A program made the translations under genes and the position numbers. A stretch of DNA of 64,000 bases from CADEEN01 sp040384625 (GTDB lineage: Bacteria; Pseudomonadota; Gammaproteobacteria; Burkholderiales; Burkholderiaceae_C), in NCBI GenBank assembly GCA_040384625.1, contig JAZKIW010000015.1, forward strand, positions 25,720-89,719, in the 5' to 3' direction. Below are positions 35,796 through 44,398 of this stretch, piece after piece. The notes beneath the pieces were generated by a model that had not been told where the DNA came from, made no database searches, and saw nothing but the letters and a program-made list of their open reading frames with translations. Within the stretch, counting starts at the first letter, position 1. Each line of letters begins with the position of its first letter.

Positions 35796-36392
35796 ATGCA
35801 CGTCGCCATCCTCACGTTTCAGGGCTTCAACGAGCTCGATTCGTTCGTTGCACTTGGGGTTCTCAACCGCATCAAGAGGCCCGGCTGGCAAGTGACACTG
35901 TGCTGCCCGGAGCCCTCGGTCACGTCGATGAACGGCGTGATCGTGCATGCCCAGTCAAGCATTGCGGAGGCGAGTTCCGCCGATGCGGTCATCGTCGGCA
36001 GCGGCATCAAGACGCGGGAGATCGTCCAGGATCGCGAGCTCATGGCGGCGCTGCGCCTTGATCCGGCACGACAGCTCATCGGCGCTCAGTGCTCTGGCAC
36101 GCTCGTGCTTGCGAAGCTCGGGATGCTCGGTAGCGTCCCGGCCTGCACCGATCTCACGACGAAGCCCTGGGTCCAGGAGGCGGGCGTCGAGGTGCTGAAT
36201 CAGCCCTTCTTCGCGGCCGGGAACGTCGCCACCGCGGGAGGTTGCTTCGCGTCGCAGTATCTGGCGGCATGGATCATTGCTCGATCCGAGGGTGATGACG
36301 CCGCACGGGCCGCACTGCACTACGTTGCGCCGGTGGGGGAGAAGGATGAGTATGTTGCCAGGGCAATGAAGAACATCGCGCCCTACTTGTAG
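35796..36392 (+). CDS. DJ-1/PfpI family protein
   Basis: 198 residues. The nucleophile elbow is GAQCSGTLVLA with Cys99; the N-terminal strand HVAILTFQGFNELDSF contains the acidic residue typical of the family. Members act as glyoxalases, amidases, chaperones or isonitrile hydratase-like enzymes; the FNELDSFVALGVL segment is like AraC-associated and intracellular protease-like DJ-1 domains. It follows the DUF1697 gene by 24 bp and overlaps the convergent dctM end by 10 bp. Confidence 0.88.
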   Translation: MHVAILTFQGFNELDSFVALGVLNRIKRPGWQVTLCCPEPSVTSMNGVIVHAQSSIAEASSADAVIVGSGIKTREIVQDRELMAALRLDPARQLIGAQCSGTLVLAKLGMLGSVPACTDLTTKPWVQEAGVEVLNQPFFAAGNVATAGGCFASQYLAAWIIARSEGDDAARAALHYVAPVGEKDEYVARAMKNIAPYL

Positions 36393-37708
36393 AGCAGCTG
36401 CACCAAGCCCAGGCTCAAGCCCGGAAAAACCAGCAGCAGCACCATGCGCACGAGGTCCCAGGCCAGGAAGGGCATCACGCCCTTGTAGGTCTCGTTCATC
36501 GGCACGTCTTTCGCGATGCCGTTGACGACGTAGACGTTCAGGCCCACGGGCGGCGCGATGAGGCCGAAGCTCACCGTCATCAGCACCAGGATACCGAACC
36601 AGATGGCCTTGCTTTCGGGCGCCAGGCCCATCAGCGGCAGTTGCATGATGGCCGGGAAGATGACGGGGATGGTCAACAGCATCATCGACAGCTCGTCCAT
36701 CACGCCGCCGAGGAAGATGTAGAGCACCAGCACGGCACCGACGATCAGCAACGGCGCCACCGGCAGGTGGCCGACCCAGTCGGCTACCGCGGCCGGCATC
36801 GCGGTCAGGGCCAGGGCCGCATTGATCATGTCGGCGCCCAGGAAGATCATGAACACCATGGCACTGGTCTCGGCGGTGCCGATGAAGCTGCGGCGCAGGC
36901 CCGCCCAGGTCAGCTCGCGCTGGCCGAGGGCTGCGACGAAGGTGCCGACGGCGCCCACGGCCGCGCCTTCGGTGGGCGAGAACAGGCCGGCGTAGATGCC
37001 GCCGAAGACCAGCACGAAGATCACCACGATCGGCCAGATGCCCAGCAGGGCGCGCCAGCGCTCGGGCATCGGTACCGGCTCCGACGGGGGCGCTTGCTCG
37101 GGGTGGCGGCGGGCGATGAAGCCGACCACGGCGATGTAGCCGAACATCGCGATCAGGCCCGGCACCATCGCTGCGGCAAACAGCTTGGCGATGTTCTGCT
37201 CGGTCAGGATGCCGTACACCACCAGGGGCACCGACGGTGGTATCAGGATCCCGAGCGTGCCGCTGGCAGCGAGTGTGGCGGTGGAAAGGCGCCCGCTGTA
37301 GCCGTGGCGCTTCATCTGCGGATAGGCCACCTGGGTGATGGTGGCGGACGTTGCGACCGAGGAGCCGCAGACCGCGCCGAAGGCGCCAGCCGCCAGCACC
37401 GAGGCCATCGCCAGCCCGCCTCGGATGTGGCCGACGAAGGCGGCCGCGGCCTGGAACAGCGCGCGCGACAAGCCGCCTTGGGTCGCGAATTGCCCCATCA
37501 GCAGGAAGAGCGGGATCACGCTCAAGTCGTACACCGTGAGCCGCGCCACCGCGCTGCCCTTGAGCAGGTTCAGCAGGGCCGGCTCGCTGCTCATGGCCCA
37601 GTAGCCGAGCGCACCGGGGATGAACATTGCCGCGGCAATCGGCACCCGCACGGCCATCAGCAGCAGCATGCCGCCGAACATCGACAGGCCGACGCCGGTG
37701 GGCGTCAT
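36383..37708 (-). CDS. dctM: TRAP transporter large permease
   Basis: 441 residues with about twelve hydrophobic segments and DctM signatures (GAVCGSSVATSATI; GTLGILIPPSVPLVVYGI; SPTEGAAVGAVGTF). It is the Na+-coupled transport subunit of a tripartite ATP-independent transporter for a carboxylic acid. ATG at 37708 overlaps the small-permease stop. It is the last of seven genes in the leftward oxygenase operon, so an aromatic or related carboxylate is the likely substrate. Confidence 0.94.
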   Translation of the reverse strand: MTPTGVGLSMFGGMLLLMAVRVPIAAAMFIPGALGYWAMSSEPALLNLLKGSAVARLTVYDLSVIPLFLLMGQFATQGGLSRALFQAAAAFVGHIRGGLAMASVLAAGAFGAVCGSSVATSATITQVAYPQMKRHGYSGRLSTATLAASGTLGILIPPSVPLVVYGILTEQNIAKLFAAAMVPGLIAMFGYIAVVGFIARRHPEQAPPSEPVPMPERWRALLGIWPIVVIFVLVFGGIYAGLFSPTEGAAVGAVGTFVAALGQRELTWAGLRRSFIGTAETSAMVFMIFLGADMINAALALTAMPAAVADWVGHLPVAPLLIVGAVLVLYIFLGGVMDELSMMLLTIPVIFPAIMQLPLMGLAPESKAIWFGILVLMTVSFGLIAPPVGLNVYVVNGIAKDVPMNETYKGVMPFLAWDLVRMVLLLVFPGLSLGLVQLLYK

Positions 37709-38220
37709 GCGCTCTCTGCCGGCGGCGTGTCGCCCAGCAGCAGGCTCATCGGTATGCCGCGGAAGTGCAGCCCCGCCTGCACCAGGGCCACCACGGTTGC
37801 CAGGGCCAGGCCGGGCGCCAACGACACGTAAACCCACCACATCGGCAGGCCGCGGATCATCGAGGTTTCACCGGCTTCGTACACCGCGAAGGCACCGACG
37901 CTGGTGCGCCAGGCCAGCAAGGCGCACATCGCAGCGATCAGCAGCGCGCCCGCGCCGTCGAGCCAGCGCAGCGGCCGTTGGTCCAGCTTTTGGGTGAAGA
38001 AGTCGACGATGATGTTGGCGCCGCGCAGCTGGCACCAGGGCAGGGCCAGCGAAATCGCCAGTGCCACGGCAAACTGGGTCAGTTCGACGTCGCCCTGGAT
38101 CGGGCGGGTGGTCAGGCTGCGCAGGCTGATGCTCGTCACCACCAGCAAGGCCGCGCCGAACGCGATGGCCGAGCCGGCCATGGCGAATGTGGCGGCCATG
38201 CGGCGCAGCAGGGCAAGCAT
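37705..38220 (-). CDS. dctQ: TRAP transporter small permease
   Basis: 171 residues, four hydrophobic segments, with the DctQ-type RSLTTRPIQGDVELTQFAVALAI stretch. It joins DctM in the membrane complex that accepts ligand-loaded DctP. It lies 70 bp after dctP, a spacer that contains a terminator-like hairpin, and overlaps dctM (ATGA). Confidence 0.9.
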   Translation of the reverse strand: MLALLRRMAATFAMAGSAIAFGAALLVVTSISLRSLTTRPIQGDVELTQFAVALAISLALPWCQLRGANIIVDFFTQKLDQRPLRWLDGAGALLIAAMCALLAWRTSVGAFAVYEAGETSMIRGLPMWWVYVSLAPGLALATVVALVQAGLHFRGIPMSLLLGDTPPAESA

Positions 38221-38231
38221 CGGCAGGTCTC

Positions 38232-38269
38232 CCTCAAAACAAGCGGCGCCGGCTGGGGGCGGGCGCCGC
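38232..38269 (-). terminator. Attenuator-like hairpin between dctP and dctQ
   Basis: Leftward, the inverted repeat GCGGCGCC ... GGCGCCGC (8-bp perfect stem, 38262-38269 with 38243-38250, 11-nt loop) is followed by the U-rich TTGTTTT. This has the form of a Rho-independent terminator. Placed between the binding-protein gene and the permease genes it would lower permease expression relative to DctP. Confidence 0.55.
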
Positions 38270-38290
38270 GCTCTTCGTCGTGGCTTCAGC

Positions 38291-39319
38291 TCACTTCTTG
38301 TACTTCACCAGCAGTTCGCGCGCTTCGGCCAGCATCGCCTTGCCATTGTTGCCGCGCTTGTCCATGTCGGTGATCCACTCGTCATAGAGCGGCGCCGAGG
38401 CCTTGACCCAGTTGTCGAGTTCGCTCGCCGGGATCATGTAGAAGGCGTTGCCGCGGTCCTGTGCGGCCTTGCGGCCGGCAGCCTGGCTGCCGTCCCAGAT
38501 CTTGCCGATCTGCTGGCTCAGCGCGGCGCCGGAGTTGTTGTCGATCACCTTCTTCAGGTCGGCCGGCAGGCTGTCGTACTTGGCCTGGTTCATCGCGAAC
38601 ACGAACACGGCGCTGTACAGCGCCGCGCGCGACGGGTCGGTCTCGCTGTGGAACTTGACCATCTCCTGCAGCTTCAGCGAAGGCATCACCTCCCAGGGCA
38701 GCAGGAAGCCGTCGATGGTGCCCTTGCTTACCGCATCGGGAATCGCCGGCAGTGGCATGCCTACCGGCGAGGCGCCCAGCGCAGCCAGCAGCTTGTTGGT
38801 CTGGCGCGTCGGCGCGCGCATCTTCAGGCCCTTGAAGTCGGCCAGCGTCTTCACCGCATGTCCGTTGGTGTGCACGTAGCCCTCGTCGTGGACCCAGGTG
38901 GCCAGCAGCTTGGTGCCGACGAACTCCTTGGTCGAGTACTTGTTCATGTAGTCCCAGGTGGCGCGTGCACCGACCTCGGCCGAGTTGGTCATGAAGGGCA
39001 GCTCGAAGACCTCGGTCGTCGGGAAGCGCCCGGCGGTGTAGCCGGGCAGGGTAATGACGATGTCGTCGACGCCGTCCTTGACGCGGTCGACCAACTGCGG
39101 GGGGGTGCCACCGCCGCTCATTGCCGGAAGGATCTGGCACTTCAGCTTGTTGGCCGACTCGGCGGCGATCTTGTTGCACCAGGGCACGATCACCTGCACC
39201 GAGGCCATCGCCTGCGGGTTCCAGATGTGGTGGAACTTCAAGGTCACTTCCTGCGCCAGCGCAGGTACGGCTGCGGCAGCGGCCAGGGCGGCAATCAGGG
39301 TGCGGATCGGGGCCTTCAT
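38291..39319 (-). CDS. dctP: TRAP transporter substrate-binding protein
   Basis: 342 residues with a signal peptide ending AAAAVPALAQE. Family features: LKFHHIWNPQAMASVQVIVPWC, the ligand carboxylate Arg region KGLKMRAPTRQTNKLLAALG, and LPWEVMPSLKLQEMVKFHSETD. The protein delivers a carboxylate to DctQM. It starts 34 bp after the MetE-like gene with GGAGAC as RBS and no separate promoter is obvious, so it probably belongs to the oxygenase operon. The mature N-terminal region has two Cys that could pair. Confidence 0.93.
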   Translation of the reverse strand: MKAPIRTLIAALAAAAAVPALAQEVTLKFHHIWNPQAMASVQVIVPWCNKIAAESANKLKCQILPAMSGGGTPPQLVDRVKDGVDDIVITLPGYTAGRFPTTEVFELPFMTNSAEVGARATWDYMNKYSTKEFVGTKLLATWVHDEGYVHTNGHAVKTLADFKGLKMRAPTRQTNKLLAALGASPVGMPLPAIPDAVSKGTIDGFLLPWEVMPSLKLQEMVKFHSETDPSRAALYSAVFVFAMNQAKYDSLPADLKKVIDNNSGAALSQQIGKIWDGSQAAGRKAAQDRGNAFYMIPASELDNWVKASAPLYDEWITDMDKRGNNGKAMLAEARELLVKYKK

Positions 39320-39353
39320 GGGTGTCTCCTGTGTGTGGACGGAAAGCGGAACT

Positions 39354-40463
39354 TCACTGCCAGACTTCGGCGGCGGTTTCGACGACCAGCCGCAGTTTGG
39401 CGCGCTGCGCCTCTAACGCGATGTTATTGCCATGCACCGTAGATGAAAACCCGCACTGCGGGCTCAGCGCCAGCTGTTCGAGCGGCGCGTATTTCGCCGC
39501 TTCGTCGATGCGCCGCTTCAGCGCATCCTTGCTTTCCATCGCACCGAACTTGGTCGTCACCAGGCCGAGCACGACGGTCTTGCCGGGCTTGAGGTAGCGC
39601 AGCGGGCGGAAGTCGCCCGAGCGCTCGTCGTCGTATTCCATGAAATAGGCGTCGAGCTGCATCTCCGACAGCAGGGCCTCGGCGACGGGCTCGTAGTTGC
39701 CGGCCGCGGCGTGCGAGCTCTTGAAGTTGCCGCGGCACAGGTGCATCGCCAGGGTCATGCCGGCGGGCTTCTTCGCCACCACCTTGTTGATGAAGCCGGC
39801 GTAGCGGTGCGGCAGCTCGTTCGGGTCGTCGCCGCGCGTGCGCGCGGCCTCGCGCATGCGCTCGTCGCAGAGGTAGGCCATGTTGGTGTCGTCCATCTGC
39901 ACGTAGCGGCAACCGGCGTCAAAGAGCGACTGCAATTCGTCGGCGTAAGCCTGCGCCACGTCGTCGTAGAACAGCGGGTCGAGCTCGGGGTAGTGTTCCT
40001 TGCTGATACCGGCGCGGCCGCCGCGGAAGTGCAGCATGGTCGGGCTCGGGATCGTGACCTTGGGCGTCATGCCGGCCGCGACCTGCGACTTCAGGTACTC
40101 GAAGTCGGCGCGCTGGATGTTCTTCACATGCCGCACCTTGTCGATCACGCGCATCACCGGCGGCGCGAGCTCCTCGCTGCCGTCGGGCTTGCGGATCAGG
40201 GTCGGCAGGTCGGTCTTGACGCCGCCGATCTGCTCGAGGAAGTCGATGTGGAAATAGGTGCGGCGGAACTCGCCGTCGGTGATCGACTGCAGGCCCACGT
40301 CCTGCTGCATCTTGACGACCTCGGCGATGGCCTTGTCCTCGGCCTCGCGCAACTGCGCGGCCGTGATCTCGCCGCGCGCTTTCTGCTCGCGTGCATCGAG
40401 CAGGAACTTCGGGCGCAGGAAACTGCCGACGTGGTCGGCGCGAAAGGGGGGGTTCAGGCTCAT
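39354..40463 (-). CDS. MetE C-terminal-like methyltransferase (core-MetE type)
   Basis: 369 residues, a single barrel of the cobalamin-independent methionine synthase superfamily, without the MetE N-terminal half. Zinc-site candidates are HLCRGN (His, Cys), a downstream Glu and the Cys of SPQCGFSS. FRADHVGSFLRP and DGEFRRTYFHIDF are typical starts of this YxjG/YxjH-like group, whose members transfer methyl groups to thiols or act on CoM-like thiols. It overlaps the reductase gene (ATGA) and sits between oxygenase components and a TRAP transporter. A role in handling a methyl or one-carbon unit from the substrate is inferred; plain methionine synthesis is an alternative. Confidence 0.85.
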   Translation of the reverse strand: MSLNPPFRADHVGSFLRPKFLLDAREQKARGEITAAQLREAEDKAIAEVVKMQQDVGLQSITDGEFRRTYFHIDFLEQIGGVKTDLPTLIRKPDGSEELAPPVMRVIDKVRHVKNIQRADFEYLKSQVAAGMTPKVTIPSPTMLHFRGGRAGISKEHYPELDPLFYDDVAQAYADELQSLFDAGCRYVQMDDTNMAYLCDERMREAARTRGDDPNELPHRYAGFINKVVAKKPAGMTLAMHLCRGNFKSSHAAAGNYEPVAEALLSEMQLDAYFMEYDDERSGDFRPLRYLKPGKTVVLGLVTTKFGAMESKDALKRRIDEAAKYAPLEQLALSPQCGFSSTVHGNNIALEAQRAKLRLVVETAAEVWQ

Positions 40464-41476
40464 GCGGTCTCCAGGGTGGGCAGGTTGTCGGGGCGCCAGG
40501 CCGAGTCGATGACGATGCCGGCGCCGTGATTCGGATCGACGACCCGCGACACGCAGGCACACAGGCGCTTGTTCTCGGCCTTCTCGGCGGCGCTGAAGAA
40601 GACGTCGCGGTGGTCGATGCGGCCGCGCAGCTCGATCACGTCGACCGCGCACAGACCGCACTCGCCGCGCAGGCAGTCGCTCAGGCACTGCACTCCATGA
40701 GCCTCTAGCATCTCGAGCAGCGAGCGATCGGCCGGCACCTCGAAGGCCAGGCCGTGGCGTGGCAGTTCGACGCGAAAGGGTTCGGCCGGCGCGCTGCCGG
40801 TGTTGCCGAAGGTTTCGAAGCGCAGGCTTTGCGGCAGGCGGCCGGCCGCGGCCCAGGCCGCCTGCACCGCGTGCAAGAGCGGCACCGGCCCGCAGACCAG
40901 CATCTGGCCGTTGCGCGGCAGCGCGGTGATCTCAACCGCGAGGTCGATCCGCTCGCCGCGCGCGTCGACGAAGCAGCGCAGCCGATCGCCGAGTAAAGCC
41001 TGCAGTTCGTCGCGGAAGACCAGTTCGTCATCGCTGCGCGCGGCATACACCATGCGAACGTCAACGCGGCGCCGTGCCAGGGCCAGCGCCATGCCGACGA
41101 TCGGCGTGATGCCGATGCCGCCGGCCAGCAGCAGGGTCGGCACGGCGCTGGTGGGCAGCTCGAAGTGGTTGTCGGGGGCCAGCACCGGCAGCGCATCGCC
41201 GACCTGCAGGCGCCACATAAAGGCCGAGCCGCCGCGACTCGGTTCGGCGCGCTTGACGGCGATGCGCCAGTCGGTAGCGGAGGGAAGGCCGACCAGCGAG
41301 TAGCGGCGTTCGTCGGGGCGGCCGTCGGCGTGCATGACCTGCACGCGCAGGTGGCTGCCCACGGTCCAGGCCAGCGGTGGGCCGTCGGCGTGCAGCGTGA
41401 TCTCGCGGACCGTCGGGCTCAGCTCGCGCAGCGCGACGACCTGTGCGCGGAGCCAGGCGCGGTCGGCCGCGATCAC
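40460..41476 (-). CDS. VanB/PDR-type oxygenase reductase
   Basis: 338 residues in phthalate-dioxygenase-reductase order: an FMN domain (RRYSLVG), an NAD domain (LAGGIGITPIVGMALAL and CGPVPLLHAV), and a C-terminal plant-type [2Fe-2S] ferredoxin domain (CLSDCLRGECGLC then CAC about 30 residues later). It would pass NADH electrons to the Rieske oxygenase encoded three genes upstream in the transcript. It starts at a GTG overlapping the gntR stop. Confidence 0.93.
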   Translation of the reverse strand: MIAADRAWLRAQVVALRELSPTVREITLHADGPPLAWTVGSHLRVQVMHADGRPDERRYSLVGLPSATDWRIAVKRAEPSRGGSAFMWRLQVGDALPVLAPDNHFELPTSAVPTLLLAGGIGITPIVGMALALARRRVDVRMVYAARSDDELVFRDELQALLGDRLRCFVDARGERIDLAVEITALPRNGQMLVCGPVPLLHAVQAAWAAAGRLPQSLRFETFGNTGSAPAEPFRVELPRHGLAFEVPADRSLLEMLEAHGVQCLSDCLRGECGLCAVDVIELRGRIDHRDVFFSAAEKAENKRLCACVSRVVDPNHGAGIVIDSAWRPDNLPTLETA

Positions 41477-42252
41477 CGCACGACTCCGCGACGCCGGATC
41501 AGGCTCGCCCCCGGCAGGCGCTGCAGCGCCCGCTGGTTCTGCAGCACCGCGGCCAGGTTCTGCTGCGCGTTGCGCGCATGTTCCTGCATGAGGGCCTGGG
41601 CGCGCGCGCCTTCGCGCTGCCCGATGGCCTCGACCACCGCGTGGTGCTGGTCGTGCGCGATGACCAGGCGGTCGCGCGCCTGCGGCCCGCTGCTGTGGAC
41701 CATGACGAAGCCGTTCGGCGAGGCGAAGGGCAGGGTCACCACGCGTTCTATCTGGCGCTGCACCAGGGCGCTGCCCGACATCTCGGCCAGCAGCGCATGG
41801 AAGCGTGCGTTCTGCGTCACGTAGCGCGAGAACGAGGCCTCCGTGAGCTTCGGTGCGGCGAGCAGGTCGTCGATGCGCGCCAGGCAGTCGCGCATGTCGG
41901 CCAGCATGCCCGGCGCAACGCCGCGCTCGGCAGCCAGGCGTGCGGCCAGGCCCTCGAGCGTGCCGCGCAGCTCGATCGCGTCGCGGATGTCGGCTTCGGA
42001 GAAGTCGCGCACCACGAAACCGCCAGAAGGGAGGGCTTCGAGAAGGCCTTCCTCCTGCAGCCGCACCAGGGCCATGCGGATCGGCGTGCGCGACATCGCC
42101 AGGCGCTCGACCATCGCCAACTCGGCGATGCGCTCGCCGGCCTTCAGTTCGCCGCCGACGATCAGCTCGCGCAGCATCAGCTGCGCGCGTACGGATTGCG
42201 ACGCGCCGGCACTGTCGCCGTCGTGGCCCGCCGCGTTGACGCTGCGCAGCAT
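41473..42252 (-). CDS. GntR-family regulator, FCD subfamily
   Basis: 259 residues. Winged helix (ERLAMSRTPIRMALVRLQEEGLL, residues about 50-75) followed by an all-helical FCD ligand domain with probable metal ligands (RFHALL; DQHHAVVEA; MQEHARNA). Members such as VanR or PhnF-like FCD regulators respond to small acids. The gene is the second of its own operon, joined to the oxygenase by TGATG and to the reductase by GTGA, so autoregulation is likely. The palindrome TGTATACA upstream of the oxygenase start is a typical site of this subfamily. Confidence 0.92.
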   Translation of the reverse strand: MLRSVNAAGHDGDSAGASQSVRAQLMLRELIVGGELKAGERIAELAMVERLAMSRTPIRMALVRLQEEGLLEALPSGGFVVRDFSEADIRDAIELRGTLEGLAARLAAERGVAPGMLADMRDCLARIDDLLAAPKLTEASFSRYVTQNARFHALLAEMSGSALVQRQIERVVTLPFASPNGFVMVHSSGPQARDRLVIAHDQHHAVVEAIGQREGARAQALMQEHARNAQQNLAAVLQNQRALQRLPGASLIRRRGVVR

Positions 42253-43346
42253 CAGCCTTGCACCTGGGCCGGCACAGGCCGCAGCGGGATCACCGGCCGG
42301 CCCGGCGGCTTGCCCGCGGCCTCGGCGGCGATCAGGCCATCGATCAGGCGCCGCGCCCACAGCGAGCCGGCGTCGATGTTCAGGTTGTGGAAGGGCTGGC
42401 CGGGGCGGGCGTCGATGGCCCGCTGCTGCGCCTCGAGCACCAGTTCGTCTTCGCGGAAGATGCGCGCCACGCCTTCGCGCAGCTCGTGCGTCAGGCGCTG
42501 TTCGTGCAGGTCGTAGTTGCGCGCGAAGGCCCAGAAATAGTGGCAGCTGCCGTCGGTCTCGGGCGTGATGGTGTTGAGCACATAGCCGTTGACGCCGCGG
42601 CTGCGGTCTCCGGCCTTGGCGCCGCTGCCGGCCTCGGCCACGCCGACGTCGATGGCCACCGTGCAGGGCGCCTCGAAACGGATGATCTGCCAGCGGTCGA
42701 CCGGCCCGCTGTAGCCGCGCGCATGCTGGATCTGCCCGGCCCAGAACGGCGGCGGGGTGATGCCTTCCATCCAGCGCGTGACGGTCGCGGTGCGGTCGCC
42801 ATGGGTGGCGACGAAGGGCGCCTCGGCGACTTCGCGGCTGCCGATCGAGCTGCCGTGCACGAAGGTCTCGTGCGTCAGGTCCATCAGGTTGTCGATCACC
42901 AGGCGGTAGTCGCACTTCACGGTGATGCGCTTGCCGTCGCCGGCCCAGGCCGCATCGTCGTTCCACGACAGGTCGGGCACCAGGGCCGGGTCCGCCAGCG
43001 CCGCGTCGCCGGGCCAGACCCAGACGAAGCGGTGCTTCTCCAGCACCGGGTAGGCGCGCACGCAGGCCGAGGGCGGCACGGTCTCCTGCGACGGCATGTG
43101 GGTGCACAGGCCGTCGGCGTTGTACACAATGCCGTGGTAGCCGCAGACCAGCTCGTCGCCCTCGAGCCGCCCCATCGAGAGCGGCAGCAGGCGGTGCCAG
43201 CAGGCGTCCTCGAGCACCGCGACGCGCCCATCCGACTGCCGGTACAGAACGAGAGCCAGGTTGCAGATGGTGCGCGCCAGCAGCTCGTGCCGGACCTCGA
43301 CGTCGTAGGCCGCGGCGTACCAGGCGTTGAGGGGGAAGGTCGTCAT
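42252..43346 (-). CDS. Rieske non-heme iron oxygenase, VanA-like
   Basis: 364 residues. Rieske ligands are Cys49-x-His51 and Cys68-x2-His71 (ACWHRLLPLSMG; VCGYHG); mononuclear iron ligands lie in NLMDLTHETFVHGSS. The length and motif pattern fit the VanA/TsaM/dicamba demethylase branch, monooxygenases that remove O-methyl groups or hydroxylate carboxylated aromatics. ATG at 43346 is used. It is the first gene of a seven-gene leftward operon that also encodes its reductase and a TRAP importer. The substrate is unknown; vanillate-like methoxybenzoates are a reasonable guess. Confidence 0.93.
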   Translation of the reverse strand: MTTFPLNAWYAAAYDVEVRHELLARTICNLALVLYRQSDGRVAVLEDACWHRLLPLSMGRLEGDELVCGYHGIVYNADGLCTHMPSQETVPPSACVRAYPVLEKHRFVWVWPGDAALADPALVPDLSWNDDAAWAGDGKRITVKCDYRLVIDNLMDLTHETFVHGSSIGSREVAEAPFVATHGDRTATVTRWMEGITPPPFWAGQIQHARGYSGPVDRWQIIRFEAPCTVAIDVGVAEAGSGAKAGDRSRGVNGYVLNTITPETDGSCHYFWAFARNYDLHEQRLTHELREGVARIFREDELVLEAQQRAIDARPGQPFHNLNIDAGSLWARRLIDGLIAAEAAGKPPGRPVIPLRPVPAQVQG

Positions 43347-43368
43347 TGCGGAGCCCGTGGCTCTGAAA

Positions 43369-43376
43369 TGTATACA
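43369..43376. promoter_or_regulatory. Candidate GntR (FCD) operator at the oxygenase operon
   Basis: The perfect palindrome TGTATACA lies 23-30 bp upstream of the oxygenase ATG in the spacer between the oxygenase and an EamA gene (both leftward). The sequence is the core of many FCD-GntR sites, including VanR-like ones. A possible -10 (TATACA, leftward) lies within it, so binding would block transcription. Confidence 0.6.
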
Positions 43377-43423
43377 ACCTGCATTCTGCCGAGCTGTCGG
43401 CCGTCGCAACCCCTGACAAACCC

Positions 43424-44368
43424 TCAATCGACCGGTGCCGGTGCCTCGCGCACTGGGTCGCGCGCCGGCGAGCCGAACTGCGCCAGCGCGACGCCGGCGA
43501 GGGTCAGTGCCGCGCCACCGAGCTTGACCGCGCCGTAGCGTTCACCGGTCAGGCCCCAGGCCACCAGGCCGGCCACCGGCGGCATCAGGTACATCAGCGG
43601 CGCGCTGCGCGCGACGCCGCGAACGGCATTGACCCAGCCCCATACCATCCAGCCGAGGAAGGCCGAGACTAGCGAAGCCCACAAGGCGCCGACCCAGATC
43701 CAGAGGCCGACCTGAGACCAGTCCACGGCCAGGCCCGCAGGCAGGCTGATGGCCACCACCGGAGCGCTGCCGAGCAGGGTCGCATAGGCCATCACCAGCA
43801 CGCCGCCATGGCGCTGGATCAGCGGCTTGGCCGCGACGGTGTAGTAGGCGAAGAAGCCGGAGGCGACCAGCAACGTCAGGTCCCCGCCGCTGGCGCGCCA
43901 CTGGCCGCCGAGCAGTTTGTCGGAGAGGAACACGAGCACCCCGCACATCGCCACGGCCACGCCGATGACCTGCGAGCGGGCCAGCGTCTCCAGGCCGTGC
44001 CAACGCAGGATCAGCAGGGTGAAGATCGGCCCGCAGGCCAGGATCAGCGAACTGGAGAACGCGGTCGACCAGTGGATGCCGTAGGTGACCATCGTGACGT
44101 GCAGCAGGTGCCCGGCGATGCCCAGTTTGAGCAGGGCCCACAGATCGCTCCTCGTCACGCGCGGCCAATGCAGGCCGTGGTGCCAGCACAGCAGCAGGGC
44201 GGCGGCGGCGGGCAGCAGCAGGTAGCGCAGGAACAGGAAGCCACCCGGCTGCAGCGCAACGAAGACGGCCTTCTGCACGCTGAAGTTGGCACCCCAGACC
44301 ACGATCAGCACCAGCGCCGCCCACAGGGCCTGGCGCTGGCGTCGCTCCGGGTCGGCGGCGAACTCCAT
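43424..44368 (-). CDS. EamA/DMT family transporter 1
   Basis: 314 residues with ten hydrophobic segments in two EamA repeats (LVIVVWGANFSVQKAVF at the start; MYLMPPVAGLVAWGLTGERYG in the second repeat). Such proteins export amino acids or metabolites; the substrate is unknown. It lies immediately upstream of the oxygenase operon in the same direction (77 bp), but the palindromic operator between them suggests separate control. A second EamA gene starts 31 bp upstream. Confidence 0.9.
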   Translation of the reverse strand: MEFAADPERRQRQALWAALVLIVVWGANFSVQKAVFVALQPGGFLFLRYLLLPAAAALLLCWHHGLHWPRVTRSDLWALLKLGIAGHLLHVTMVTYGIHWSTAFSSSLILACGPIFTLLILRWHGLETLARSQVIGVAVAMCGVLVFLSDKLLGGQWRASGGDLTLLVASGFFAYYTVAAKPLIQRHGGVLVMAYATLLGSAPVVAISLPAGLAVDWSQVGLWIWVGALWASLVSAFLGWMVWGWVNAVRGVARSAPLMYLMPPVAGLVAWGLTGERYGAVKLGGAALTLAGVALAQFGSPARDPVREAPAPVD

Positions 44369-44398
44369 GAGGCCAGTGTCCCCCAGGATGCGCGCGCC

